A model generated the notes under the pieces. It had not been told where the DNA came from. It saw nothing but the letters and a program-made list of their open reading frames with translations, and did not search any database. From Dehalococcoidia bacterium (GTDB lineage: Bacteria; Chloroflexota; Dehalococcoidia; Tepidiformales; Tepidiformaceae), in assembly GCA_020853755.1 (NCBI GenBank), contig JADYYG010000062.1, positions 124,001 through 188,000 on the forward strand: a stretch of 64,000 bases of DNA, given 5' to 3'. The translations under genes and the position numbers were made by a program. Shown in pieces: positions 50,379-58,886 of this stretch (position 1 is the first letter of the stretch; every line of letters begins with the position of its first letter).

Positions 50379-51225
50379 CCTGCTTCGAATCCTTCGCGCA
50401 GGAGCGCTGCTGGCCGCCGTCGTCGCGGCATTCGCAGCCGTTCCGCTGGCGTACGCCGACGGCGAGGCCGGGCTGGTCGTCCAGGACGGCGACCAGGTGA
50501 AGACGTACTGCATCGCCTTCACGGGCGACGGCATCACCGGGCAGGAGTTGCTGAAGCGCGCCGGCATCAGCGTCGAGGCCTTCGGCGGCGGCAGCGGGCT
50601 CGCGGTTTGCGCGCTCGGCGAGCGCGGCTGCCCGGATGCAAGTTCGTTCTCCTCCTGCTTCTGCCAGTGCCAGAGCGGCGACTGCACCTACTGGGCGTTC
50701 TTCACACGGCAGTACGGCAAGAACTGGGTCTACTCGGCGCTCGCCTTCAACCTGATCAAGGCGAAAGACGGCGATGTTCACGGCTGGAAGTGGGGTCGCG
50801 GCGGGCCGAACTCCGCGCCGGCGCCGCAGGACATCACGTTCGCCCAGATCTGCGGGCACGAACCCCAGGGCGGCGCGCCCACCGCGACCGTGCCGCCACC
50901 CACAGCCACGAACACGCTGGCGGCAGCGACCAGCGCAGCGACAACGACGGCCACCGGTTCGTCGACGGCGCAGCCTTCGCCGCCGGCGGAGGCGACCCAG
51001 CCGGGCACTGCCGCACCGGCTACCCTGGCGCCGACGGTCACCGTCTCGATCACGCGCGCTGCCGGGGCAACGCCCGGGAACACTGTCGCGCCGCCAGCCA
51101 CCGGTTCGCAAAAAGACGACGACGGCGGGAGTTCAGGCACGTACATCGCCTTTGGGGCCATTGCCGCCGTGCTGGTCGCGGGTGCTGTTTTCGGGGCAGT
51201 CCGGAAGGCTCGCCGTGGCCGCTAG
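50371..51225 (+). CDS. Secreted DUF4430 (transcobalamin beta-domain-like) protein
   Basis: 284 residues, GTG start overlapping the ATPase stop. Signal peptide (about 5-27). DUF4430-like domain about 28-155: GLVVQDGDQVKTYCIAFTGDGITGQELLKRAGI, a Cys-rich stretch (VCALGERGCP, SCFCQCQSGDC, seven or more Cys) then YWAFF and KDGDVHGWKWGRG. DUF4430 corresponds to the beta domain of intrinsic factor and transcobalamin. A long Thr/Ala/Pro stalk, PPATGS, TM helix (about 255-275) and RKARRGR follow. With the first gene it would supply both halves of an intrinsic-factor-like corrinoid clamp. Confidence 0.83.
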   Translation: MPDLLRILRAGALLAAVVAAFAAVPLAYADGEAGLVVQDGDQVKTYCIAFTGDGITGQELLKRAGISVEAFGGGSGLAVCALGERGCPDASSFSSCFCQCQSGDCTYWAFFTRQYGKNWVYSALAFNLIKAKDGDVHGWKWGRGGPNSAPAPQDITFAQICGHEPQGGAPTATVPPPTATNTLAAATSAATTTATGSSTAQPSPPAEATQPGTAAPATLAPTVTVSITRAAGATPGNTVAPPATGSQKDDDGGSSGTYIAFGAIAAVLVAGAVFGAVRKARRGR

Positions 51226-52039
51226 AGCGCCTGCTTATCCGTCCGCTTCCGGGCTATCCGGCATCTTCGACCCGGGCCAGTGGCTGTTCGCCGCGCTCAA
51301 CATCATCGGGTTGGTCGCCTACCTCGCGCCGTTCTTCGCTCCAGGGCTGCGCGAAGGCGGCTCGGCCAATTTCGCGCACAAGACCGACGCGCCGCTCGTG
51401 TTCGCGGCGACGGCTGCGCTCTGCCTGGTCCTCGTCGTCGCCGACCTGACCGCGGGTGGCCTGAACAGCAAGTCGCTGGCGGCGCTCGGCGTGCTGGCAG
51501 CGCTGGCGGCCGTCCTGCGCACGCTCACGCTGCCGGCCGGCGCAAACCTCTACTTCTTCCTTGTCATCCTCGGGGGATACGCCTTCGGGCCGCGGATGGG
51601 CTTCCTGTTGGGGGCGCTGTCGTTTTTCCTCAGTGCCGTGATCACCGGCGGCATCGGCCCGTGGCTGCCGTTCCAGATGTTCGCATCGGCATGGATGGGT
51701 ATGAGCGCGGGCTGGCTCGCCGGGTTCCTCGGGCGGCGGGGACGGCGAACCGAGGTGGCCGCCGTGGTGCTGCTCGGGTTCGCGTGGGGGCTGCTCTTCG
51801 GGGCGATCACGAACCTCTGGTCGTGGCCGTTCTTCGCCGCCGGGCCAGACACGTCGTACCAGGCAGGCCTCGGCCCGGCCGAGACCCTGCGCCGGTACTG
51901 GAACTACTACATCCTCACCAGCCTCGGCTGGGACCTGCTCCGCAGCCTCTGCAACGCAGCCGTGCTGGTCATCGTCGGCGGGCCGCTGCTGCGGGCGCTG
52001 CTGCGCTTCCGTCAGCGGTTCAGTTTCGAACTGGACTGA
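51215..52039 (+). CDS. ECF transporter S component, probable corrinoid-specific
   Basis: 274 residues from GTG 51215 after GGAAGG, overlapping the previous stop. Six to eight hydrophobic segments; LYFFLVILGGYAFGPRMGFLLGALSFFLSAVITGGIGPWLPFQMFASAWMGMSAGWLAGFLG is the classic EcfS pattern (GxxxG and the GPxLPFQ loop). Position behind a cobalamin riboswitch argues for B12 or a precursor as substrate, as in CbrT systems. Completes T, A-A' and S of a group I-like dedicated ECF importer. Confidence 0.88.
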   Translation: MAARAPAYPSASGLSGIFDPGQWLFAALNIIGLVAYLAPFFAPGLREGGSANFAHKTDAPLVFAATAALCLVLVVADLTAGGLNSKSLAALGVLAALAAVLRTLTLPAGANLYFFLVILGGYAFGPRMGFLLGALSFFLSAVITGGIGPWLPFQMFASAWMGMSAGWLAGFLGRRGRRTEVAAVVLLGFAWGLLFGAITNLWSWPFFAAGPDTSYQAGLGPAETLRRYWNYYILTSLGWDLLRSLCNAAVLVIVGGPLLRALLRFRQRFSFELD

Positions 52040-52050
52040 GCCTAGCCTGT

Positions 52051-52443
52051 TTAGCCGATAACCGCGACCATTTCGATTTCGATGAGCAGGCCATCCATCG
52101 CCAGCGCCGTCACGCCGACAAGGGTGCTGGCCGGCGGGTTCGCATCGGGCAGGTAACGGCCACGAACCTCGCGCACAGCCGCGATGGACTCGGCGTTGAG
52201 GCCGACCACGTAGGTGTTCTGCTTCACCACGTCGGCGAAGGTGGCGCCGGCCGCGGCGAGCGCCGCCTTCAGGTTCTCGTAGACCTGGGCGGCCTGGGCG
52301 CGCATGTCGCCGAGGCCGACGATCTTGCCCTCCTTATCGAGCGCGATCTGGCCGGAGATGAACACCATCGTGCCGCTGGCGGTGACGACGTGGCTGTAGC
52401 CGCGCGGGGTGGAAAGGTCAGGGGAAACGGGATAGTTCTTCAC
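52051..52443 (-). CDS. RidA/YjgF-family protein
   Basis: 130 residues from GTG 52443, set by TAGAAT 7 bases upstream. KNYPVSPDLSTPRGYSHVV, ISGQIALDKEGKIVG, LAAAGATFADVVKQNTYVV and LLIEIEMVAVIG follow the RidA fold. The usual active-site Arg position (VVRTR in the paralogue at 9379-9768) reads VVKQN, so it belongs to a divergent subgroup with an unknown reaction. Confidence 0.86.
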   Translation of the reverse strand: MKNYPVSPDLSTPRGYSHVVTASGTMVFISGQIALDKEGKIVGLGDMRAQAAQVYENLKAALAAAGATFADVVKQNTYVVGLNAESIAAVREVRGRYLPDANPPASTLVGVTALAMDGLLIEIEMVAVIG

Positions 52444-52450
52444 CTGAACG

Positions 52451-52456
52451 ATTCTA
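52451..52456 (-). promoter_or_regulatory. -10 box TAGAAT of the RidA gene
   Basis: Minus strand TAGAAT, 7 bases, GTG at 52443; no RBS. Divergent TAGAAT for the plus-strand gene lies at 52483-52488. Confidence 0.6.
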
Positions 52457-52482
52457 CGCGGCGCGCACCCGTGGCGGCTGCA

Positions 52483-52488
52483 TAGAAT
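52483..52488 (+). promoter_or_regulatory. -10 box TAGAAT of the FAD oxidase gene
   Basis: TAGAAT 33 bases before the GTG at 52522. Here a leader with AGGAG exists, unlike the divergent RidA gene. Confidence 0.5.
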
Positions 52489-52521
52489 TGGCGAAACAGG
52501 CGGCGGCAGGAGTGTGACTTC

Positions 52522-53706
52522 GTGACGGAAACTTGGGCGAACTGGTCGGGGGCGGTGACGGCCGAACCGCGGCGCATCGAACGGCCAACCTCGGAGGAGG
52601 ACCTGCAGGAGGCGGTGCGGCGCGCAGTCCGCGAGGGGATCGACGTCCGGGTCGTCGGCAGCGGGCATTCGTTCGCGCCCATCGTCGCGACGCGGGGCGT
52701 GATCATTTCGCTCGACGACCTCCAGGGACTCGTTTCGACGGACCCGGCGAGCAACGAAGCCACGCTGTGGGCGGGGACCAAGCTATACCGGGCGACGCAC
52801 GAACTGTGGGAGGCCGGCCTCGGCCTCGAAAACCAGGGCGACATCGACATGCAGTCAGTTGCCGGCGCGTTCTCGACAGGTACGCACGGCACCGGCCCGG
52901 CGTTCGGCAACATCCCGAGCAAGATCACGGGGATGCGGCTGGTGACGGCCGCGGGCGACCTCCTCGACACACGCGACGCCCACCCGGACGTGCTCCGCGC
53001 CGCCAGGGTGTCGCTCGGAATGCTGGGCGTGGTGAGCCAGGTGACGATTGCCTGCCTGCCGCGGTACGCCCTTCACGAGCGCCGCTGGCAGACCACGGCG
53101 GCCGAAGCGATGGAGCGCCTTGCGGCCAACGTCGCGGCCAACGAGCACTATGAGTTCTTCTGGTACCCCCTCGCCGACATGGCCGAGCACAAGTCGCTCA
53201 ACACCACCCCCGAGGTCCCGGTGGACGAAGAACCGCCGCCGCTGGAAGGCCCCGGCGAGCGCACCGGCTGGAGTCACCGCATCTACCCCTCGGCACGGGA
53301 ACAGAAGTTCAATGAGATGGAGTACAGCCTGCCTGCCGAGGCGGGGCCGGAATGCTTCGCGCTGGTGCGAGACCTGATGCGCACGCAGTTCCCGAAGTGG
53401 AGCTGGCCGGTGGAGTACCGCACGGTAGCCGCTGACGACGCCATGCTGAGTCCCGCGTACGGCCGCGCGACGGTGACGATCTCGGTCCACCAGGACGCGC
53501 GCCGCCCGCACGAACCGTACTTCCAGGCCGTCGAGGCGATCTTCAATCGGTACGCGGGCCGGCCGCACTGGGGCAAGGTCCACTGGCAGACGCGGGACGG
53601 CCTGCGGGCGGCCTACCCGGAGTTCGAGGCATTCAGCGAACTGCGCCGCTCGCTCGACCCATCCGGGCGGTTCCTTTCGCCCTACCTGCGCGACCTCTTC
53701 GATTAG
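52522..53706 (+). CDS. FAD-linked oxidase, L-gulonolactone/D-arabinonolactone oxidase family
   Basis: 394 residues. PCMH-type FAD domain (VRVVGSGHSFAPIV, with the His that may link FAD covalently; SVAGAFSTGTHGTG for pyrophosphate) and a C-terminal ALO domain ending RPHWGKVHWQTRDGLRAAYPEFEAF, the family signature HWxK. Oxidises an aldonolactone or sugar alcohol with O2 or another acceptor. Cytoplasmic, no signal peptide. GTG start after AGGAG. Confidence 0.9.
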   Translation: MTETWANWSGAVTAEPRRIERPTSEEDLQEAVRRAVREGIDVRVVGSGHSFAPIVATRGVIISLDDLQGLVSTDPASNEATLWAGTKLYRATHELWEAGLGLENQGDIDMQSVAGAFSTGTHGTGPAFGNIPSKITGMRLVTAAGDLLDTRDAHPDVLRAARVSLGMLGVVSQVTIACLPRYALHERRWQTTAAEAMERLAANVAANEHYEFFWYPLADMAEHKSLNTTPEVPVDEEPPPLEGPGERTGWSHRIYPSAREQKFNEMEYSLPAEAGPECFALVRDLMRTQFPKWSWPVEYRTVAADDAMLSPAYGRATVTISVHQDARRPHEPYFQAVEAIFNRYAGRPHWGKVHWQTRDGLRAAYPEFEAFSELRRSLDPSGRFLSPYLRDLFD

Positions 53707-53721
53707 CGGGACGCCCGGACA

Positions 53722-54702
53722 CTACTCGCCGAGGATGTCGAGCGCTTCGCGGACGTGCGTCGCTGCTTCGGCCTCGTGCGCGGCGGCGCGACGGAGCGTC
53801 ATCGCTGCGGCCCTTCGCAGGCCGGGATTGTTCACGTTCCCATGGCCGCCGCTGGGGAACGGGAAAAGCGTGATGAGGGGGGCCAGCGCCTTCACCTGTT
53901 CACGAATCGCCCGCTCGGCGGCGAGCAGCGGCGAGGCAAGCTCCGGGACCGCTTCGGCGATATCGGCGAGGAACGCCGCGCCATCCATCCGCGCGGCCTG
54001 CAGGACAACGAGCGTATAGGCGTTCCCGGCGCGGTCGACTTCGGTTTCGCCTTCGAAGGCGTCGGCCCAGGCGCGAATCGCGGCCGTCCCCCGGGGCTGG
54101 CCGTCCTCGGCGCCGTCCAACCCGGCGAAGCAGTCGAGCGCCGTCTGGAGCGAACCGCCGATGCTCTCCAGCGGGTCCATTTCGAACGGCTCCAGCGGCG
54201 CGAACAGTTCGAGCCTGCCGATGGCGGTCGGCCAGACGTCCCAGAGGACGAACGGGCCGAGCTCCTCCGTCAGCATGTCGTGGACGAGGAAGCCTGCGCG
54301 GTCGCGGTCGTAGCCAAAGACGATGCCGTGTTCGTGGAGGTGGAAGTCCCATCCGATGAGCGGCCTGCCTGCATCGAGGTGGGCGATAGCCCAGTCGACG
54401 GCTGCAGTTCGCATGTCGTCCCACGGGCCTTCGGCGGGCAGTTCGCCGCCGAAACGCTCCCAGCGAAAGCCGGTGCGGGCGTACCGTTCGACCATCGCCT
54501 GCCAGTCGAGGTCGGCGACGCCGGAAGGGAGCGCGGCAACCTCGCCCTTCGTGCCCAGGCAGGTGTGCCAGGCGTGCCCCGTCAGCCCCATGACGGCGTG
54601 ACGAGGAAGCGGCTGGCCGTAGAACTCGAGGATACCTTCGAGGGCTGCGGCAGCACTCGTCCAGTTCGGGGCCAGGCGGATGCCGGGGATCTCGACGCGC
54701 AT
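53722..54702 (-). CDS. Hypothetical protein, possible papain-like/BtrH-like fold
   Basis: 326 residues from ATG 54702 with TACACT 6 bases upstream. The N-terminus (IRLAPNWTSAAAALEGILEFYGQPLPRHAVMGLTGHAW) resembles the start of BtrH-N or C39-like proteins, but the usual catalytic Cys position is Trp-Thr-Ser here. Middle: HLHEHGIVFGYDRDRAGFLVHDML (His, Asp) could fit a degraded peptidase-like site. C-terminal half is helical. No certain family or function. Confidence 0.55.
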   Translation of the reverse strand: MRVEIPGIRLAPNWTSAAAALEGILEFYGQPLPRHAVMGLTGHAWHTCLGTKGEVAALPSGVADLDWQAMVERYARTGFRWERFGGELPAEGPWDDMRTAAVDWAIAHLDAGRPLIGWDFHLHEHGIVFGYDRDRAGFLVHDMLTEELGPFVLWDVWPTAIGRLELFAPLEPFEMDPLESIGGSLQTALDCFAGLDGAEDGQPRGTAAIRAWADAFEGETEVDRAGNAYTLVVLQAARMDGAAFLADIAEAVPELASPLLAAERAIREQVKALAPLITLFPFPSGGHGNVNNPGLRRAAAMTLRRAAAHEAEAATHVREALDILGE

Positions 54703-54708
54703 CAACAG

Positions 54709-54714
54709 AGTGTA
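54709..54714 (-). promoter_or_regulatory. -10 box TACACT of the gene at 53722-54702
   Basis: Minus strand TACACT, 6 bases, ATG at 54702; no RBS. Confidence 0.55.
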
Positions 54715-54786
54715 CCGGCCGGGCCGTGAAGGCGGCGCTTCGCTGTAGACTCTCGGGGCTCACATCAAGCAGGAGATGTACGAACC

Positions 54787-56016
54787 ATGGCGATCGATTT
54801 CGAAATCCCGGCGGAGGCCAAAGCCATCCGCGAACGCGTCCGCAAGTGGGTCCAGGACGAATGCGTCCCGGCCGAGCGCGAACTGGAGCACCGGCCGTAC
54901 AAGGAGGTGCTGGCCGAACTGCGGGCGAAAGCGCGGGCGCAGGGGCTCTGGTGCCCCTTCATCCCGAAGGAGTACGGCGGGATGGGCCTCGGGCCGCTGG
55001 CTAACGCGCTCGTCCAGATGGAACTCGGCGAAAGCTACCTCGGCGCGCTTTCGATGAACACGCAGGGCCCGGACGACGCGACGATGCTGACGATCCTCAC
55101 GCACGGGACGGACTACCAGAAGGAGAAGTTCCTCAAGCCGCTCCTCAACGGCGACAAGCGCGTCTGCTATTCGATGACGGAGAAAGCGGCTGGCGCCGAC
55201 GCCACGGGCATGCGTACGAAGGCCGTGCGCGACGGCGACAACTGGGTGCTGAACGGCGAGAAGTGGTTCAGCAGCGCAGCCAGCGCGGCCGACATCGCCG
55301 TTGTGATGGCGCGCACCGACCCGGATGCGCCGCGCCACCAGCAGTTCACCACCTTCATCGTCGAACTGCCGAACCCCGGCTACCAGATTGTCCGCGACAT
55401 TAAGACGATGGCGATCGAAGGGCCGCTGAGCCACGTGATGGGCGGCGGGCACGCCGAGGTGAAGATCGACAACCTCGTGGTCCCACACGCGAACGTCCTC
55501 GGCGGACTCGGCCAGGGGTTCAGCATGGGCCAGCACCGGCTTGCCTACGGGCGGCTCCGGCACGGGATGCACAACGTGGCCATGGCTCAGCGCGCCCTCG
55601 ACATGGCCGTCGCCCACATCACCGAGCGGGAAACGTTCGGGCGGTTGCTTTCGGAGCGCCAGGGTGTGCAGTGGATGATCGCGGACTGCGCGAGCCAGTT
55701 GTACATCGCCCGGCTGATGCTCATGCACATCGCCTACAAGGCCGAGAACGGCATGGACCTCCGCCAGGAGAACGGCATCGCCAAGGTGTTCCTCGCGACC
55801 ATGGTGCACCAGGTGGTGGACACCGCCATCCAGCTCCACGGGGCGCTCGGCTACTCCCAGGACACGCCGCTCGCGCGCTGGTACACGTCGATCCGTTCGC
55901 AGCGGCTCGTCGACGGCCCGGACGAAGTGCACCGCTGGACGACTGGCCGGAACGTCATCAAGGCGTACCAGCAGTTCGGCACGACGGCGAGCGCCTGCGG
56001 CGGCGAACTGCTGTAA
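54787..56016 (+). CDS. Acyl-CoA dehydrogenase
   Basis: 409 residues. FAD enzyme of beta-oxidation type: VCYSMTEKAAGADATGMRTKA (the family usually has E-P-x-x-G-S-D), WVLNGEKWFSSAASAADIAVVMART (flavin loop), QHRLAYGRLRHGMHNVAMAQRALDMAVAHITERETFGRLLSERQGVQWMIAD, QLHGALGYSQDTPLARWY and a final DEVHRWTTGRNVIK. Closest in pattern to the ACAD10/11-like group. TAGACT at 54746-54751 and CAGGAG support the ATG at 54787. A terminator hairpin follows at 56038-56069. Confidence 0.92.
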   Translation: MAIDFEIPAEAKAIRERVRKWVQDECVPAERELEHRPYKEVLAELRAKARAQGLWCPFIPKEYGGMGLGPLANALVQMELGESYLGALSMNTQGPDDATMLTILTHGTDYQKEKFLKPLLNGDKRVCYSMTEKAAGADATGMRTKAVRDGDNWVLNGEKWFSSAASAADIAVVMARTDPDAPRHQQFTTFIVELPNPGYQIVRDIKTMAIEGPLSHVMGGGHAEVKIDNLVVPHANVLGGLGQGFSMGQHRLAYGRLRHGMHNVAMAQRALDMAVAHITERETFGRLLSERQGVQWMIADCASQLYIARLMLMHIAYKAENGMDLRQENGIAKVFLATMVHQVVDTAIQLHGALGYSQDTPLARWYTSIRSQRLVDGPDEVHRWTTGRNVIKAYQQFGTTASACGGELL

Positions 56017-56037
56017 GGGGCAGGACGGAGAGCGTCT

Positions 56038-56069
56038 GTGGCGAGGCGGCCCAACGGCTGCCTCGCCAC
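56038..56069. terminator. Bidirectional terminator-like hairpin between convergent genes
   Basis: GTGGCGAGGC (56038-56047) and GCCTCGCCAC (56060-56069) are perfect complements with a 12-base loop that can itself fold. It sits between the stops of the acyl-CoA dehydrogenase (plus) and DinB (minus) genes. No T-run, so termination strength is uncertain. Confidence 0.65.
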
Positions 56070-56080
56070 GGGCACTGGTT

Positions 56081-56599
56081 TCAGATGAAGAAGCCGAGGC
56101 CGAGCTGGCCCTTCACCGCGTTGATCTCGCCAAGGTGCATAAAGCCGTGGGTCATGACGACCTGGCGGAAGACGCGCCACTTCGGCATCTCACCGAGGGG
56201 CTTCACCATCTGGACCTCGTCGAGCTTCGCTTCGGGGACGACCTTGAGGAAGGCGAGGGTGTCTTCGCGAACCTCGGAGAGATACTGCATAAGCCGGTCG
56301 CGGTCGAAGACGAGGCTCTGCGCTTCCTCCATGCTCATCCCGGTGCCCTGCGCTACGGCCGGGAGGCCCCAGCTTTCGTTGTAGCCCTTCGTCATCCAGA
56401 TCGGCGGCTTGCGGTCCTGCATGACGAAGTTCGTGATGTTGTCGGTGGTGCGAATGACGTGCCAGGCGTTAAAGCCGATGTTCACGGCGTGCCCGCCGGG
56501 TTGATGGTTGACCTGCTCGTTCGAGAGGTCCTTGATGGCCAGGTTCAGCCAATCAGTCATTTGATCGACGCCGTCGACCAGCATTTCGCGAGCATCCAT
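56081..56599 (-). CDS. DinB-superfamily protein
   Basis: 172 residues from ATG 56599 after GGAGGTGA. Helical bundle with VNIGFNAWHVIRTTDNITNF (first His) and the C-terminal VFRQVVMTHGFMHLGEINAVKGQLG (two His), the metal site of DinB-like proteins. Unlike 3918-4442, this one follows the subfamily with an HxxxH pair at the end. Function unknown; perhaps a thiol-dependent transferase. Confidence 0.82.
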   Translation of the reverse strand: MDAREMLVDGVDQMTDWLNLAIKDLSNEQVNHQPGGHAVNIGFNAWHVIRTTDNITNFVMQDRKPPIWMTKGYNESWGLPAVAQGTGMSMEEAQSLVFDRDRLMQYLSEVREDTLAFLKVVPEAKLDEVQMVKPLGEMPKWRVFRQVVMTHGFMHLGEINAVKGQLGLGFFI

Positions 56600-56657
56600 G
56601 GGGCTCACCTCCAGCGCCGGAAGTCTAGGGCGCGGAGGGAGTTTCTTCAAACAACTC

Positions 56658-57650
56658 TCAGGGGTGGACGGGACGCGGTTGGGCGAGGTCGGCCCCGGTG
56701 AGCACCGGCTGCAGGCCCCGGCGGACGCGGTCGGCGTTGGCGACGATGGCGTAGAGGGTCTCGATTGCCGGGACGGGGACGCCCAGTTCGCGAGCCCGGC
56801 GGACCGGGTTGCCGAGGATTGTTTCGACTTCGAGTTCGGCGCCCTGGACGTAGTCGATGACCATGCTCGTGCGGTAATCGCCCATCGTGCCGGTAAGCGT
56901 GAACATCCGCGGAATGACCTCTTCGGCATCGAGACGGGCTTCGGAACCGGCCGCCGCCAGGTCGGCGTTGCCAGCGAGGACGACTTCGCGCATGAGCCGC
57001 TCGGCCGTGGCGCGGAGTTCGGCACTGGCAAGGATGGTCGCTGTACCGATGCCACCGCCGGCGACGCTCAGGCCATTAAACGGAATGTTCCAGCAGAGCT
57101 TCTCCCAGCGGGCGTAGCGAAGGTTCGGGGCCACGACCGTTTCGATGTTGCCGCTTTCGAGCAGCGCCCGGAGGAGTTCGTTCTCCGCCGGGTCATCGAG
57201 GGCGTGGCCGATCGAGACGCGACCGTAGTCGAGGTGGTGGATGACGCCCGGTTCGCCGCGGTTAATGCAGACGAAGGCCATCCCGCCGAACACCTGCCGC
57301 GGTTCGAACCACTGGCTGAAGCGGGATTCGATGCCGAGGCCATTCATGAGGGCGATGACGCGCGTGTTCGGGCCAACACAGGGCGCGCTCAGCGGGCCCG
57401 CGGCATCAAGCGAGGTGGTCTTGAGCGAACAGATCACCCAGTCGACCGTGCCCAACTCTTCGGGCGTGGCGACGGCGTTCACGTGGTCGAGGTGGAAGTC
57501 ACCCGCCGGGCTAAAGACCTGGAGGCCGCGCGCACGCACCGCTTCAAGGTCGCGCCGGAGCAGGAAGCGGACATCGTGGCCGGCCTGCGCGAGGCGCGCG
57601 CCGTAGTAGCCGCCAACAGCGCCCGCGCCAACCACCGCGATGTTTGCCAT
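56658..57650 (-). CDS. Ketopantoate reductase-family protein (ApbA/PanE)
   Basis: 330 residues. NADPH-binding Rossmann domain (ANIAVVGAGAVGGYYGARLAQAGHDV) and the C-terminal helical domain (RWEKLCWNIPFNGLSVAGG with the catalytic Lys; SMVIDYVQGAELEVETILGNPVRRARELGVPVPAIETLYAIV with the conserved Asp/Glu). Reduces a 2-keto acid: ketopantoate in CoA synthesis, or a related acid. It lies 44 bases downstream of a CoA-transferase gene on the same strand, so a catabolic role is possible. Confidence 0.88.
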   Translation of the reverse strand: MANIAVVGAGAVGGYYGARLAQAGHDVRFLLRRDLEAVRARGLQVFSPAGDFHLDHVNAVATPEELGTVDWVICSLKTTSLDAAGPLSAPCVGPNTRVIALMNGLGIESRFSQWFEPRQVFGGMAFVCINRGEPGVIHHLDYGRVSIGHALDDPAENELLRALLESGNIETVVAPNLRYARWEKLCWNIPFNGLSVAGGGIGTATILASAELRATAERLMREVVLAGNADLAAAGSEARLDAEEVIPRMFTLTGTMGDYRTSMVIDYVQGAELEVETILGNPVRRARELGVPVPAIETLYAIVANADRVRRGLQPVLTGADLAQPRPVHP

Positions 57651-57694
57651 GGCCAGATTTTCGAGGCTGCCCCCGGCGGTGTCGAACCGGGCGA

Positions 57695-58876
57695 TTAGAC
57701 CAGCCCGGCATCCTTGAGCCGCGCCAGTTCGGCGTCGTCGATGCCGAGCAGGCCGCCGAGAACCTCCTGGTTGTGTTCGCCAAGGAGCGGCGCGCGGCCC
57801 GGCACGAACCCCGGCGTTCCCGTGAGCACTGGCACGACACCCGGCTGAAGAAGGTGACCGTAGTCGGCGGACTCCACCGAGAGCACCTGGTGGCGGTCGG
57901 CGAAGTGCTGGTCGCCGACGATGTCCTCCATGAGGTAGACCTTCGTCGCGGGCACGCCGAAGCGGTCCAGCGTCTCCTGGCACTCGGCCAGCGTCCGCAC
58001 CTTCACCCATTCGCCGAGGATGGCGTGGATGGCGGCGTGGTTCTGAAGGAGATTGAGCCGCGGGGTGAAGCGTTCATCCTGAACGAGTTCAGGCTGGCCG
58101 ATGGCGTCGCACAGCTTCACGAAAGCGCGCTGAGTGGTGGCGTTAATCACCAGGTAGTGGCCGTCCGAGGTCTCGAACTGCTCAGCCGGGACGACGCCGG
58201 GGAAGTAGTTGCCCGAGCGTTCGCGGTCCTTGCCCTGGAGGCCGTAACTCGCGATGTGGGTGCCGCTCATGCGCCAGACCGCTTCATAGAGGGCCATGTC
58301 CACGTCCTGGCCGCGTCCGGTCAGGTCGCGCGCGCGGAGGGCGAGCATCGCCCCAAAGGCGGCGAACATGCCCGCGCCGTAGTCGGCAACGAAGTAGGCG
58401 GGGCGCACCGGGGGCCGGTCGGCGAAGCCGGTCAGCGCAGTGATGCCGGCGAAGGCCAGGGCCACGCGGTCGAAGCCGGCGCGGTCACGGTAGGGGCCGG
58501 TCTGGCCGTAGCCGCTGATGCGGACCACAACGAGGCCGGGGTTCGTTTCGCGCAGGGTGTCAGGCGCGAAACCCCACTTTTCGAGCGCACCGGGCCGGTT
58601 GTTATCGATGAGGACATCGGACTTGTCTGCGAGGCGGCGGAAGATGGCGGCGCCTTCGGGGCGGGTGATGTCGAGCGTTATCGCCTTCTGGCCGCGGTTG
58701 TCCTGGGCGAAGGAGACGCTGCCGCGGTTGGATTCGCCGGTGACCGGGGGTTCGATCTTGATGACTTCGGCGCCGAATTCGGCGAACAGCGTGGCGCAGA
58801 ACGGCGCAGCCAGGATCTGGCCGGTGCTGATGACAAGGATCCCCGTGAGTGGCATGGGTGATGAGGGCGTGGTCAT
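57695..58876 (-). CDS. Class III CoA-transferase (CaiB/BaiF)
   Basis: 393 residues from ATG 58876. VISTGQILAAPFCATLFAEFGAEVIKIEPP, ENPRG-like N-terminal block (RPGALEKWGFAPDTLRETNPGLVVVRISGYGQTGPY), and GRGQDVDMALYEAVWR with the catalytic Asp. Transfers CoA between carboxylic acids via an aspartyl anhydride. TATTAT 11 bases upstream on the minus strand is shared with the divergent gene. Followed by the ApbA-type reductase. Confidence 0.9.
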   Translation of the reverse strand: MTTPSSPMPLTGILVISTGQILAAPFCATLFAEFGAEVIKIEPPVTGESNRGSVSFAQDNRGQKAITLDITRPEGAAIFRRLADKSDVLIDNNRPGALEKWGFAPDTLRETNPGLVVVRISGYGQTGPYRDRAGFDRVALAFAGITALTGFADRPPVRPAYFVADYGAGMFAAFGAMLALRARDLTGRGQDVDMALYEAVWRMSGTHIASYGLQGKDRERSGNYFPGVVPAEQFETSDGHYLVINATTQRAFVKLCDAIGQPELVQDERFTPRLNLLQNHAAIHAILGEWVKVRTLAECQETLDRFGVPATKVYLMEDIVGDQHFADRHQVLSVESADYGHLLQPGVVPVLTGTPGFVPGRAPLLGEHNQEVLGGLLGIDDAELARLKDAGLV

Positions 58877-58886
58877 AGTGGTCGCT

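Noticed and set aside
9379-52443. Two RidA and two DinB genes as recent duplications
   Set aside because: The members of each pair differ throughout, including at conserved positions, so they are separate family members and not a local duplication.
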